Shown here one piece after another: positions 20,690 through 31,683 of a DNA stretch of 64,000 bases. The stretch comes from Paramarasmius palmivorus. Taxonomy: Eukaryota > Basidiomycota > Agaricomycetes > Agaricales > Marasmiaceae. The notes beneath the pieces were generated by a model. That model was not told the DNA's origin and searched no databases. It saw nothing but the letters and a program-made list of their open reading frames with translations. The first letter of the stretch is position 1, and each line of letters begins with the position of its first letter. The stretch lies in contig JAYKXP010000119.1 of the NCBI GenBank assembly GCA_037176845.1, positions 62,001 through 126,000 on the forward strand. Direction: 5' to 3'. Position numbers and translations under genes: made by a program.

Positions 20690-23580
20690 TGTGACTGCCT
20701 TAGATGTGTGGCTTTTCTTCCATATCACTCCGAGGATGCTACTCGTGCTCGTTAAACAGGCTGGCTACCACGGACTACCACCCTCAGTCATCCTACTTTG
20801 TTTTTTTTGGCTCTTCCTACATCAATCTTTGGGTGCTAACGAGGGGATATTCCACTCAGCACCTATTATGGGAGCGTTGATCTATGGTTCCACGAGCTTG
20901 ACTTCTACTCAACCTCATTTCACAGTATACATTTTATCTCTCCTTGATTAAAGGAAGTCATAGGCCCAACACGACCCTTTTCGACCACTTCAACGACATA
21001 TGTGTCCAAAATCATTCAATCAGGCTACTAAACTGCCGATCGCTAGCAACTTAGGCAATTCGACAGGACATCGCTTTCAAATCTTCGAAGTATCATTCTC
21101 CAAGTGAAGGTTGAACCCATCCCTTTGACGGCCGCCCAAGTCCTTACGTAGTCCGACTTTGTCGCTCAACGACCCACACGTCGTCGTACCGGCGCTCAAA
21201 GATTCGAGTGTCGCAGGAAATCAAGGTTACACTCAGTTTGTAGTGGTAGTTTCAATTCTCGTTGAATCTCTATCCAAAGAGTGACACTCAACGCTCTTGT
21301 TCTCCCGTACTCCATACTTATCACATCATCATAAATACAGTATCCATGACTGGTTATCTGCGTACGGTAACGTCTCAGAATCCGAGCCTCAGTGAAGGCT
21401 CAAAATCCGAGCTTTGGTACCTCCGCTCTCCTGTGGATCTACTATAGAATGCGAATACCCCTTCTGGAACTGCAGTCTAAGACTCACCCATGTATTCTTC
21501 CGTGGTGTCCGAACTTGGGAGCACGCGCGAGTGTTGCTTAAAGTATTAGTACCATATACCTTGTTAGACTTGCTTCAATTACTTCGGCATTTCTGGCTAC
21601 CATAGACGACGACCAGCACTGTATACTTATTTCCAAAGTCAATGCGTATCAGAACGCATCGAGCGATCCAGGTATGTTCACATATCACTTTTCCTGTAAC
21701 CATTCTCGTTATGAAACCCAGTTGACGACCAGGAAAGGCGTTTCATTGGACTTCCACCGTCTGCTTTTCTCAGGCTGGATCCCGCCAAATTTACTCCGGA
21801 ATATCGTATGAAGGCTAAACGATACGGTGCTTCGGTCATGGTTCCCTGTCGTTCGCGTGTTCACTAGCTCGTTGACATTCTCTTTCTCTACTAATCTGCT
21901 TACTACCATGGGCATGCGCATACGGTACCTAAGGTGCGGAGTCCTATCTTTCTGTTAGACTGGTTATTAATACTCATCTTGGCATTATTTATACGCAGCT
22001 CTGATTGTGCTGGGCAAGATTCAGCGGTATGCCCTTGGGCTACGGAGTAATGCGAATCAAAGCTTGTCTAAGACTACGTCTCTGCATTCGTGATTTCAGT
22101 ACTCTCCGCACGGCTCCCGTCTAGTCCATATTCATAGACTTATTGAACACGAAACCTCTGCTGATTAACTCTTCTGATTGGCACGAGACCTTTGAGGGCC
22201 CAGGTCCGTGTATCTCTTCCTCCAGTGAATTATGAAACCTATAAGGCGAGAACAGTTCGTCGAGTCTGTAGTGATTGAGGTGAGAAAATCTTGAAGCGGC
22301 GCTGTATTCGGGGCCCTCAGGCGGTCTAGAGACTTACAGTGATGGTAGTTCTTCATAAGCCGTGTTGAATTCCGAGCCATTGCACTAGTGTTGAAACGGA
22401 AGAGGACGATACTCGTTTGAAGTGCCATTACTAGTTATGCGTCTCGTCTAACTTTGCCATTTGGATGAAGACTGATGTTAGCATTTTATTAGCACGATCC
22501 ATGCAGCTGAAATGGGATTCTATCCCTTACACAGGACGGAGAAGCCTACGTCGAAGAGAGGTTGTCAAGCCAAGTCTGAAGCCGGATAGGGCCTATTCCT
22601 TGCATTCAGTGATGACTACTAAGCACTCGGTAGAATTGTTCGTGCCACTATAAGTTGCACGAACTGATTGTTCTGAAGGTGTCCGCTCAATACCGGCCAC
22701 TTTCGCAACAGAGCTCAGAAAGGAGACGAGGATATACCGTCCCACATATCAGAGTATCAAATAGATCAATGGAGTTCCAAGTTCTGTGCGTTTGGAAATG
22801 TCAAATACTCGCTTTCATATGTTGCTGAGCGATGAGTATCTCGTAGAAAGACTATAGCCTCAGTCAAGAGACCGTAGCATCGATCTGTGTACATCAGCTA
22901 TCCCAGTTCCACCGGATCCCAGTTTCTGGTGTGCGGCTATCCTCCTTCGAATTAAGAATCCCCGAAGCGAAAGAGGGACAGCGGACTCCGGGGCGTGATG
23001 ATGTCAGATATTGAGGGTAAGATGTTGTGTGTGGCTTGTACTGTTTGGGGGATCTGAGCGCGTTGAACCTTGATCATTCGCACTGAAGTCGATACTGTAG
23101 AGGAACGCTGTGTGAGGAACCGGGAAGATCAACATCATAGACTCAATTGGGTGGATTTGCTGATGCATAATTTTCACCCGGAAAGAGGTGAAACCAGAGC
23201 CTGAAGTGAAGCTGTCGATTTCGGCGAGTGAAGCTCCGATAGAAGCTCTCCGGAAGCGACGATCCAGGAATACCCGTCGAGAAGATGTGCCAACAAGTAA
23301 ATGAAATAGCCGACGTCGTGGTGGTGACAAAAGAAGCGTTGACGTCGTGGGAAACGATGCTGACACCATTTTTGCATTGCGACCACGACCATTCGTGACT
23401 CATCGACATCTTTCTGCTTTCTCGGCTAGCCCATGACACGAACGACGCAGGTGGATTTTTTGTCATAGTCAGTTGGTGATCTTACGATTCTCTGCTCTGT
23501 CCTTTGTTGAACACTTTTCTCTAGTGTTTCCGTAACTTCGTCTACCCTGACTTGGCTTTTGGACAGGGAGGATCTTCTAC
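20690..23580 (+). repeat. Q block of Q-R unit 2, left part, cut by CACTA element
   Basis: Matches the Q block of unit 1: 21420-21700 with 8507-8780, 22069-22180 with 10685-10795, 22280-22380 with 10990-11060, and the core at 23321-23393. It continues on the other side of the CACTA transposon at about 30710. No intact gene is present. Confidence 0.55.
23321..23393 (+). repeat. Conserved core repeat, copy 3
   Basis: Same core as 12311-12382. GTCGTGG and CCACGAC arms are both kept, although the loop sequence differs. Keeping the arms while the loop drifts favours a structured element, but the sample is small. Confidence 0.7.
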
Positions 23581-23583
23581 TCT
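23581..23583. repeat. Target-site duplication TCT (left) of CACTA element
   Basis: TCT directly precedes the CACTG tip and is repeated directly after the other tip at 30707-30709. A 3-bp duplication is the hallmark of the CACTA superfamily. Confidence 0.85.
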
Positions 23584-23921
23584 CACTGTGAGACGGCCTT
23601 AGGTTGACAACCGACCATCCGGCGGTTGATCCGCGAGGTTCAACCAACGCACTGGTTGATATAAAATCATGGTTGAATCACCAACCAGGGATTTCTGACC
23701 ATTACTTGGTTGTTATCTCGTCGCGGAATTTTCAACCACCAGTGCCGAACCATCCCTTGGTTGCACAACGCCAAGGCTGTTTCTCTGACACAACCAGGAT
23801 GCTATTGAGCTACAATACTGAGTTAATACACTAAACAGGTAATAGGAGCACAATGTAAGAATAGTCTATGAGTCTGCAAGTTGCGTAAAGTAGCTGAATA
23901 TATAAGAATAAATAACACGAT

Positions 23922-25044
23922 TCACTTGAGCAAAACAGCACGTTTCTTGAACACATGCAGATTATCCAACTGCAGCAAAAGTGTCAGCATAAGTCAGAGG
24001 AGAATTGGTTACAACATACCGTGATTTCCCTCTCTTCATCCTGAGATGTCGACACCTGGTCGTCGTCATCGGGAACCAAGTTCTGGGGTAGTGATTTCCG
24101 TTTGAGTGTAGTAGGTGACTCTGGAGAATGGTGTGGTCCTTGGAGCATCCGTTTTGAGATTGGGGTGCGTGTTGGGAGTTGCAAGACATTGGCATGTGAG
24201 AGTGGTAGAATATTGGACGACCTTGGGGTTTCTGACTTGAAATATCAGTACGTCTTCCAAGCTGAGATGAACACAGTCGTACCTTGAGCATATGTCATCA
24301 CACGTTGACGTACTTCCTTGAATCGCATCTTCTCCTCCTCAAGAAATCTATCAAACTCTTCATCTGACATGTTGCCCATCCTCTCCAGTGTGAACTGCGT
24401 GTCCGAGGCCACCCAGAAAGGTGTATGAAGAGGTGTCTGTGAATCCAAAGCTTGGCACAACGGTGTGCTAAGTTGTGGTGGACTGAGACTGCGTAGCCTC
24501 ACAGCATATGGACTACGGTGAGGATCATCCCTCTGCTTGACAACCATTCGCCTCTCGCATTCGTCTGGGTCGATGCCATAGCGTTCTGCCAAGTGACGAG
24601 CACCCGCGGCTTCACCTATCCACATAAATTCGGCAACCATACGCTTCTGTGCCTCTAGAGGCATGTCTTCAGGAAAGGAATAAGTTGATGCATGTTCTGA
24701 TTCCGTTTGGCTCTCCTCCACTTCATTGTCAGAGGGACTGTTGCCCGGTTGGATTTGTGTGGGCGTCATGTTGATATTAGCAGTTGAATTGGGTGTGTCA
24801 TTGATAGTCATCCGAAGCATCTGTGAATTCAATGTCAGGATAAGTAGCTGTGATCAACTAGAATAGAATAACGACGCACAAATGGCTGAGATAGGCTGTT
24901 CCCATTGACGCCAAATGTCAACAAAGGTGTAGCAGGGAGGTTTTCAGGTTGTGGAAAATCATATGGGAAATCAGAAGGAAGAATATGAATATCCAGAGAG
25001 GATTCAGATGAAGTTGAAAGGTGGATGCGAGGAGGCGACATCAT
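23922..25044 (-). CDS. CACTA accessory protein, about 320 residues, unknown
   Basis: A four-exon model runs from MMSPPRIHLSTSS at 25044: about 24880-25044, 24283-24820, 24020-24231 and 23922-23969. Phases agree and the last exon ends FKKRAVLLK before TGA. The middle contains PLEAQKRMVAEFMWIGEAAG and an acidic, helical stretch FDRFLEEEKMRFKEVRQR, possibly a coiled coil. The C-terminal part is proline- and serine-rich with a DDDDQ run. I recognise no catalytic domain. Its place beside the transposase suggests a DNA-binding or regulatory helper, comparable in role (not in sequence) to TnpA of plant CACTA elements. That role is inference. Splice positions may be off by 1-2 nt. Confidence 0.65.
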
Positions 25045-25232
25045 TGTTGAAGATCAAGTTCAACAAGGTCATGTGCCATCACCGCGTCGCGTCAAGTTGC
25101 TGGCGTGCACAATCTTTATATCTTTTGAGTGTTCTAACATTAAGCTACACTTTCTTTACAGGAAGTTTTGAATTAATTACATGCATCTTCCTCTGTAAGT
25201 CGCTTAGCACCATATGTTAAATAGTCGCATTC

Positions 25233-28200
25233 TCATGGGTCGCTATCACTATCACCTCCGTCACCTACTGCCTCACCTCCCCACAAAGCTGGAGCCAACG
25301 AGCTGGTTCGGTCTATTAGGGCCCATCGTGATCCATCTGGTACCCGTCCAACAAGTGCCTGAACACAAGACATGTCGAAATAAAGCAGTCGTCCCATCTT
25401 GGAATAGAAGTGAATGTTGAGACCGTCTAATATCGCCTCCTCGGGTAACTCTTTGCATTCCCGCACAGCGACGATGAAGAATGTTCGAGGTTTATTCAGC
25501 GTCAAGCATTTCGCTGGGAGTTGGATAACAAATATATGTTCAAGTTGGCCGTAATGAGTTTCATCCTGATATAGAGGGGGAGCCCTTCGCTTGTGAGCAT
25601 TCTTGTCCACAACAATCTGATACTGAGAGACGAATATCAGACCTCAGAAATGAGAAAGCTCAGGAAATAGCACATACACGTATGAATGAAGCATCTCTCT
25701 TATCTTCTCGTGACCTGCCTACGGATGCCGCAATCATCGTATCTCCATCCTCGGAGTCTATACGACGAACCTTGCTCCATTCAGTGACGGGAACATCCTC
25801 TAGGGCCGCTTTGACCACTGCTGCTGTTATATCTCGGTTGTGGAAGAACGTCACTAAAGCCCCCGCAATACCTTGGATGTGAACATCACTTGGACGTCCC
25901 CGCTGAGGTGGCAAGAGCATGCAAGTTTGATCTACGTGTCGAGTGATGAGCCAGTATCACCCTGTTCACAATTCAAAGAGACTTACATTCATCAGCCTTA
26001 AAGCCCTCGACAGAACGCCGAGGTGGGCCCAACTCCAGCTCCTCTTCAACGTCATACATTATCTTGATATGGGTGATCTGTGCCATTTCGACCACAAACC
26101 GATCCAAGGAGGCCCATGGGAATCTTCGACTACGAATTGCAGGCTTCAGAAGGCCGCAAAACCGCTCCATTGGAAAGGCCCAGTAACACCAGACAGGGCC
26201 CATCCGTTCAATGCAGTCCGCAATGTGTAGAAGTGAGTGTATGGTAAGTGGACATGCCGAAAGGCGGTTTCCGTCCTTCTGGAAGTATATCCTAACATGC
26301 TAATGGTAAGCATCTTGCAGATAAGAAGGTAATCATTGACACACCTTTCATATTCCTTGACCCACTGTACAAATCCCGAGCGTATTCTTGCAATGTCCTC
26401 CGGGGTTATCTCGAACTGCATACACAGGCTGACAAGCTTTACAAACTCTGCAAAGTGCTTGAAATACGCCACCCTACTGAAGCACTTTCGGAGGAGGATG
26501 GGGCCAAGATAGAGCATCCAGAAGGACCACATCTCTGCAGAGACATAGGCACGCGTCTTGGAGATATCAGGTACTCGTGGCCCATATACAGATGGAATGG
26601 TAGAACCAGCGGCCTCTCCTGCCTGCCCTATGCCCTCTATGACTGCCTTTGCGAGCGTGTAATCCTCTTTTCCATCACCAAGGCCCTTGAAATCACCGAA
26701 CCAGTGAGAGACAAGGTTCGTGAGAGTGTTCTCGAAGACCAGATGCATAAAGTCCTCCGGAAAAGAGTCGGGAAATGATAACGATGAAAGATGAGATAAT
26801 ATGGAGCGGCCTTTGATTCCGGAATCCTTTGCAAGTCTCTCCGCTTCGGCCTTGCTTGAGTGAGCCAAAGCATTGTCAACGGCATCTGCTTGCTGAAGGA
26901 ATTCATCATGCACGCGACGTGAAAGGATTGCTGGGTCTACGGAAGGGATTTTCGCTGGGTGAAAGGAGCGATCATGTGGGACATAATATGTCTTGTCACT
27001 CGGCATCTTGACTCCTTTGATCTTGCAGCTACGACATGGTGAGATACCGTTATGGCCCTTCATTCGCATCACCATTGAAACTGCCGGCATATCGCCAAAA
27101 ACAGCTAAAAGGTATGCTCGGAGGCGGAATGAAGCACCAGTGGTAGTGTCGAAGGCCTTTACACCTAAGGCAAGGCGCAGAAGTTCGCGTACAAGGGGAT
27201 AAAGGAAGGAGTCAATGTCAACTGGCTTCTTGGGGCCAGGGATGACACCGATGGAGAGAATGTGCTTGAGGTGGAATCGAATCTCCGGTGGAAGATTGTA
27301 GAGAAAGATGATGAGTGGCCATGCAGTTTTCTTCCTCTTGTTGAACGGGCCATATCCGTCGGTTGAAAGACCCAACGCAAGGTCTCGTGGGTCACTGAAG
27401 AACTTGTACGGCATAGACTTCCCATTGACTGCAACATATGCCTGGCAGAGTGCACGATAACACGAGCCATCAAATATATCCTTGATGATACCGTCTTCCA
27501 GCACCTGAAACTGGCCACGATAATCGAGTTTCTTCACGTGCTCCGAGTTCCGAAAGAAGGCGATAAGTCGAGGAATGAGGGGGATGTAGGTGAAACGCTT
27601 CCTTGGCTTTCCATCTGCACGATATCGACGTTCCTTGCATATAGGACACATCTCCAGGGTGGCATTGGGACCAACATAACAACAACAGCTATTTGGACAA
27701 CAGTCGTAGAACTCCGGTTTGAGCCCAGAGATGAAGGCAATGCGGCGCCGAATCTTGTTAAGAGAAGGAAGTGGCTTCTTCAGAGAGAAGGCATACGGTA
27801 TTTTGGCGAAATCACGGTCGGCGGTGTGCGTCTCGACCTTGTAAACAAAAGCACGGCATATCTCCATGTCGAGGTCACTGAGTTTATTTGCTAATACTTG
27901 CATCAGTAAGTGTCAAACAAGAGAGACAGTCGATTACTTACCCAATGCAGCTGCACGAGCCTCATAAGAGTCATTCAGTTGGTCGAATGCGGCCAACAGC
28001 TCTGCATCCTCAAAGAGCCTATCCCAATTAAAAAGCCCCTCGTCATCATCGGGTCCTGGATGACTAGCGTCTTCAGCTGGCAGGGCTTCATCCTCTGGTC
28101 CATCCCCGTCATCGTCAGAAGCATCAGCACCCTCGTCGTTGTCGACACCAATAGAGCGAGTGAGTGGATTTGGCGGACGTAGGGAGGGATCAAGATGAAG

Positions 28201-28581
28201 GTTCAAAATGTCGGCAGCTGCTTGATTCAAAGCTTCTTCGTCCAGCTCGTCGGCAGCATAGTCTACGTTGTCAAATGTTTCGAACGTTGGTATAGGTGCC
28301 AAGGACTCCACATGAGACTGGCCATGGGATGTAAGATAAGGTCCTGCGCTGTGCTGGTGCGATCCTGCTTCATTCTCGTCACTGGTGGAGTCGTCATCAA
28401 TGTCGATGGGAATAACAACTCGACGGCGCTTGGGAGGAGGAGGATTGCCTGCAGTGTTGGCAGGCGTTGGTACACTTTCAAATGCTCTCCTTGCAGCTTC
28501 CTGCCGCTCGATTCGCTCAGCATAGCGAGACTTCTTCTTTCCAGTTTGACCACTGAGGACACCAGTCTGGCGAGGAGGCAT
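25233..28581 (-). CDS. CACTA transposase, Tnp2 / Transposase_21 type, 1046 residues
   Basis: A five-exon model has consistent phases: 27942-28581, 26345-27896, 25987-26291, 25678-25931 and 25233-25622, total 3141 nt. The N-terminus (MPPRQTGVLSG) is basic and then acidic. Near residue 260 lies a cysteine cluster (CCPNSCCCYVG ... CPICKERR), the zinc-binding part of the family. The catalytic core shows LGLSTDGYGPF, WPLIIFLYNLPPEIR, FGDMPA and CRSCKIKGV, all typical of Transposase_21. The acidic residue of STDG and that of FGDMP are candidates for the first two catalytic aspartates. The C-terminal third has YWAFPMERFCG and the ALVGRVPDGS motif known from basidiomycete relatives. It should cut and paste the element using the CACTG tips. 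No stop or frameshift was found. Confidence 0.92.
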
Positions 28582-28725
28582 AGTGACAAGGAATATGTTC
28601 AATAGGAGTATTGAGATAGGGTACAGGATTTAGCCGCAGCCCGGCTTGTTATTTCAAAGAATAGGGGAGTTCACGCTCTCGTGACCGTGCTTGACGCGTT
28701 CGCCCGATCGTTTATCCTCCGGGAT

Positions 28726-28733
28726 TATAAAAG
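28726..28733 (+). promoter_or_regulatory. TATA box (TATAAAAG) of CACTA plus-strand gene
   Basis: A consensus TATA element lies about 100 bp upstream of the ATG at 28835, in the 250-bp divergent promoter between the transposase gene and the plus-strand gene. Confidence 0.55.
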
Positions 28734-28834
28734 CGGCGGGCCTCTGGAAAAGTTGAACATATCTTTTTTCCCTTAACAACCACCACCTGTCGCCAACACA
28801 TTATTAGCCCTTGCTCGTATAGTGATCCATCATA

Positions 28835-30225
28835 ATGTCTACCTTAGCTCCTCCTCGCTCTCGCAAGCCTGTCACCACAGCCCCCAGAGCACAAGTCAAA
28901 GGAACGAGCAAGAAGCCGTCAAACACCGCTCAGCCCAGTACAGCCCACAAGGCAGCGAGTCAAGCCCCGACTCCCTTGTCGCCATCCAAGACAGCAAATG
29001 CCACCAACACGACTACGCTCGGGAACATGGACCCAGCCATGATAGCCGTAATGTGGGCTATGGTACAAGGCACGTCAACTCCCTCCTTCATCTTTACTAC
29101 CGTATCACTCACCAGTTATACCAGCCAAGATCTCCGAGGGATCTAACCTCCCTCGTGCAGACAACAATGACGATGGTGACCAGGACATAGACATGGTGGG
29201 CGGAACTGGTAAGAGTCAGACGTGTGGCAGAAGAACATTGGCTAATGATATTACTTACTAGACACTGATGGAAACACGACTCAGATCAATATCGGTATGT
29301 TACGGATACAATGACCTTTCACCAGATTCTGACTGTGGCTTTCTCAGGCAATGGTGATGACGGTGACACACCTATGGACAATGATAAGGGTACGTGTTAT
29401 GTCAATTCTCACATCTGAAGGCCAACTGACTACATACCTGTACAAAGCACCAGAGGGTAACGAGGATGTTGCTATGGCCGATAATCATGATGCGGGTGCC
29501 GACGCAGATGACGAGGCCCCCAACACCAGCAAGGATACATCCAACGCGAAGTTGAAACCAGTCGTTGCATGGGTTCCACGTCCCAAGGGTTCTGCTGGGA
29601 ATGGCTTTTCTCTCCAAGAGGAAATGATGCTGGCAGGTCCAAAAGGCTCTAAACCGTCTGAAACTTATCTTGCCCTCTCGGTATGTCTTTCATGTGTTTG
29701 CTACTATGCCTGGCTTATGTCTTTGAAGCGCAACGTCAAGACATTGGCTCTCAATGCGTGTTTGGACTGGACCTTAGACTGGAAAGATATCCCTAACGAC
29801 TCGAAGGTCAAATTTTTTGCAGTGGTGCGTGAACATGTACCACTCACCAATATATCCACTAATGAAGATTTTAGTGCCGTGCTAACCATCCTTTCCTTGG
29901 CCAATTCATCAACGACTGGGCAACCGAAGAAATCGTCAAACAAGCTTTCAGAAATATGCGGAAAACGGCTGTCAAGAAGGGAGAACTCGAAAAGAAAGAC
30001 AAATATGCTCACCTTGCCATCAATGCCAGCAAACGTTCCTCAGCTGCATCTCGTGTCAAGAAGGCCTATACCGGGGTTGATCCAAAGGAGAAGAAGCGAG
30101 CCCTAAAGAAAGTGGTGAAAGCAAACTGCCGCAAAGCTGCAGCTACAGCAGCTCGTCGTTCCAAGCAGGCCGCGGTTGTCGATCAGGGTGACGGTGACGA
30201 CGAGATGGAGGTAGACCTGGACTGA
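28835..30225 (+). CDS. CACTA plus-strand accessory protein, unknown
   Basis: The start is MSTLAPPRSRKP at 28835, preceded by a TATA box. A basic, Ala/Ser/Thr-rich N-terminus (first exon to about 29070) is followed by several tiny acidic exons (about 29161-29208, 29263-29293, 29348-29390) and a larger one (about 29448-29680) reading AWVPRPKGSAGNGFSLQEEM. Next comes RNVKTLALNACLDWTLDWKD (from about 29730) and a final exon from about 29876 with FLGQFINDWATEEIVKQAFR, then a lysine-rich stretch of repeated Ala-Lys-Lys character, ending DEMEVDLD. No catalytic motif is evident. The charge layout suggests a nucleic-acid-binding partner of the transposase, which is inference. The first intron may use a GC donor. 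Small exon borders are approximate. Confidence 0.7.
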
Positions 30226-30706
30226 CAGTGAAGGTACGTGTTTGTTGATACGTCTCGCACCTCGTGTTGATACCGTTCTCAGGCAGCAGCAACGGCATGG
30301 CGCACGGACCACCATTTCTATTCTTCGACTTTCCCGTAACGTCAGGCACGGGGACAGCTGTCCCCGCCTGTCAGCAGCATGTATTCTAAAGTACTGTGAT
30401 TTGTATACAATACCTATATCTAAATGACTATCCTATTCAACCAATTGCAGGTGCTATGTGTGCCATTGATTAGCAAGCAACTAAAGAAAACGACCAGGCC
30501 ATGGAGACAAAATAACCAAAGCCTGGTGGAAAGTGTTCCAAACCGAACGGCTGGGTGATGGTTGAATTTGTCGAAAAATGGGCGACAATCAACCATCCCC
30601 TCGATAACCTCTGAATGGTTCATTTCCGACCAGGCTCTGGTCTTTTTTCGACCAAATACTGGTCGTTTTTTCTGGTTGGATGTCGACCAAGCCGGGTCTC
30701 ACAGTG

Positions 30707-30709
30707 TCT
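30707..30709. repeat. Target-site duplication TCT (right) of CACTA element
   Basis: Second copy of the 3-bp duplication, directly after the tip at 30706. Confidence 0.85.
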
Positions 30710-31540
30710 GAGATCCGATGGGCTGAAAGGAACGGAAGACAGAGATAATTGACGATGGATGTTGGGTTTTATAGCTCAGTGCGTCGCCGTCTCATATCTT
30801 CGTCTTCGAGGTCGTTGTATTGACGAGGGTGATTTTCAGGTTTCTATTAAACTTTCGTACTCTTCATTCTCGTCCTTATGCCAGGCATCATGCATCGGCT
30901 CCCGTCGAAGAGAACCTGCGGAACGCCTCGGCAAGAGGTTCTGGTGCCGTGTTGGGGGAGAAGTCAGAGCGTCCTACAAATCCGATGTACGTCGTCTACT
31001 CTACATTTTTCATCGAATAATAGTTCACACTATTTCTGTTAGATATTTCCCAAGCAAGCGCAGCCGAGATACCAGGAGCAAACTCCAAGATAGAAGCAAA
31101 ACATAGGCGGTCTCAACTGTAATCCTCAAAACCTCAAGCTCGGATGGTATACCTTCGTCCTTGGGGCATCTTGCTCAAGCCTTCGGGGACATCTTGACAA
31201 CGCTCGGAAATTATGAGATCAAGTTTTCGTATAGCTCGACAAAGGGATGACTGGCATTTGTCCAGAAAGAGCATTCGTATCAGGTAGGTTTTCTGCAGCC
31301 ATGTTTCATAATCTCTTGATGCTTACAACCTGCATAGTGAAGCAGGTTCTGCTTACATAGTTACATAGGGAGCGAGACGAAGGCAATACGAGAGATGGAA
31401 TACGGGTAGCAAGCTGGATGGAAGGTTAGGCTGTTACGAAGTAGTCGTAAGGCATACCTTGGGATCAAGCCCACGGAACTATCACCGTTGTGGATATCGA
31501 TAGCTAACTGGCCCTAATACGATGGCGAGTGATATAGCCT
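30710..31540 (+). repeat. Q block of Q-R unit 2, right part
   Basis: Continues the unit interrupted by the CACTA element. The order of intron-like signals and short matches (for example the GTACGT donor and following exon at about 30985) resembles 12840-13110 in unit 1. Similarity is patchy and no gene can be read. Confidence 0.4.
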
Positions 31541-31642
31541 GTTGGCTGGAAGACGATGCTGCCTTTTGAATCTTGTGAATTCAAAGCCATTGTTTCCTTA
31601 CTATCAGCTTTTGTGCAGCGAAATGGAATCCGAAAAAGCGCC

Positions 31643-31667
31643 GACAGGCACTGAGGCAGTGCCTGTC
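31643..31667. promoter_or_regulatory. Perfect 11-bp inverted repeat in R4 leader
   Basis: GACAGGCACTG is followed after AGG by its exact inverted complement. A shortened relative (GGCAGTGCTTGCCAGGCAC) lies at the same place in R5 (18199-18217). It is 9 bp upstream of the CRE-like octamer, so it could be a cruciform or dimeric-factor site. Confidence 0.55.
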
Positions 31668-31675
31668 AATAACGG

Positions 31676-31683
31676 TGACGTCA
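31676..31683. promoter_or_regulatory. CRE-like palindrome TGACGTCA in R4 leader
   Basis: Identical octamer and immediate context to 18219-18226 in front of R5. Confidence 0.5.

Larger units (their letters stand above)
23584..30706. mobile_element. CACTA (EnSpm) DNA transposon, 7.1 kb, apparently complete
   Basis: Both tips read CACTGTGAGAC in inverted orientation and are flanked by TCT. The outer 200-250 bp at each end are packed with GGTTG/CAACC and GACCA motifs on both strands, the usual subterminal transposase-binding arrays. Inside are three genes: a Tnp2-type transposase and a 320-residue protein on the minus strand, and a divergent acidic/basic protein on the plus strand. All exon chains read through without stops. 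Tips, duplication and genes are all intact, so the element may be young and potentially autonomous. It sits inside Q-R unit 2. Confidence 0.93.

Noticed and set aside
23600..23830. Plus-strand frame within the left CACTA end
   Set aside because: It falls in the subterminal GGTTG/CAACC array, which is a binding-site region and not a coding one.
28195..28605. Plus-strand frame of 136 codons opposite CACTA transposase exon 1
   Set aside because: It is antisense to an exon whose frame and splice phases are well supported.
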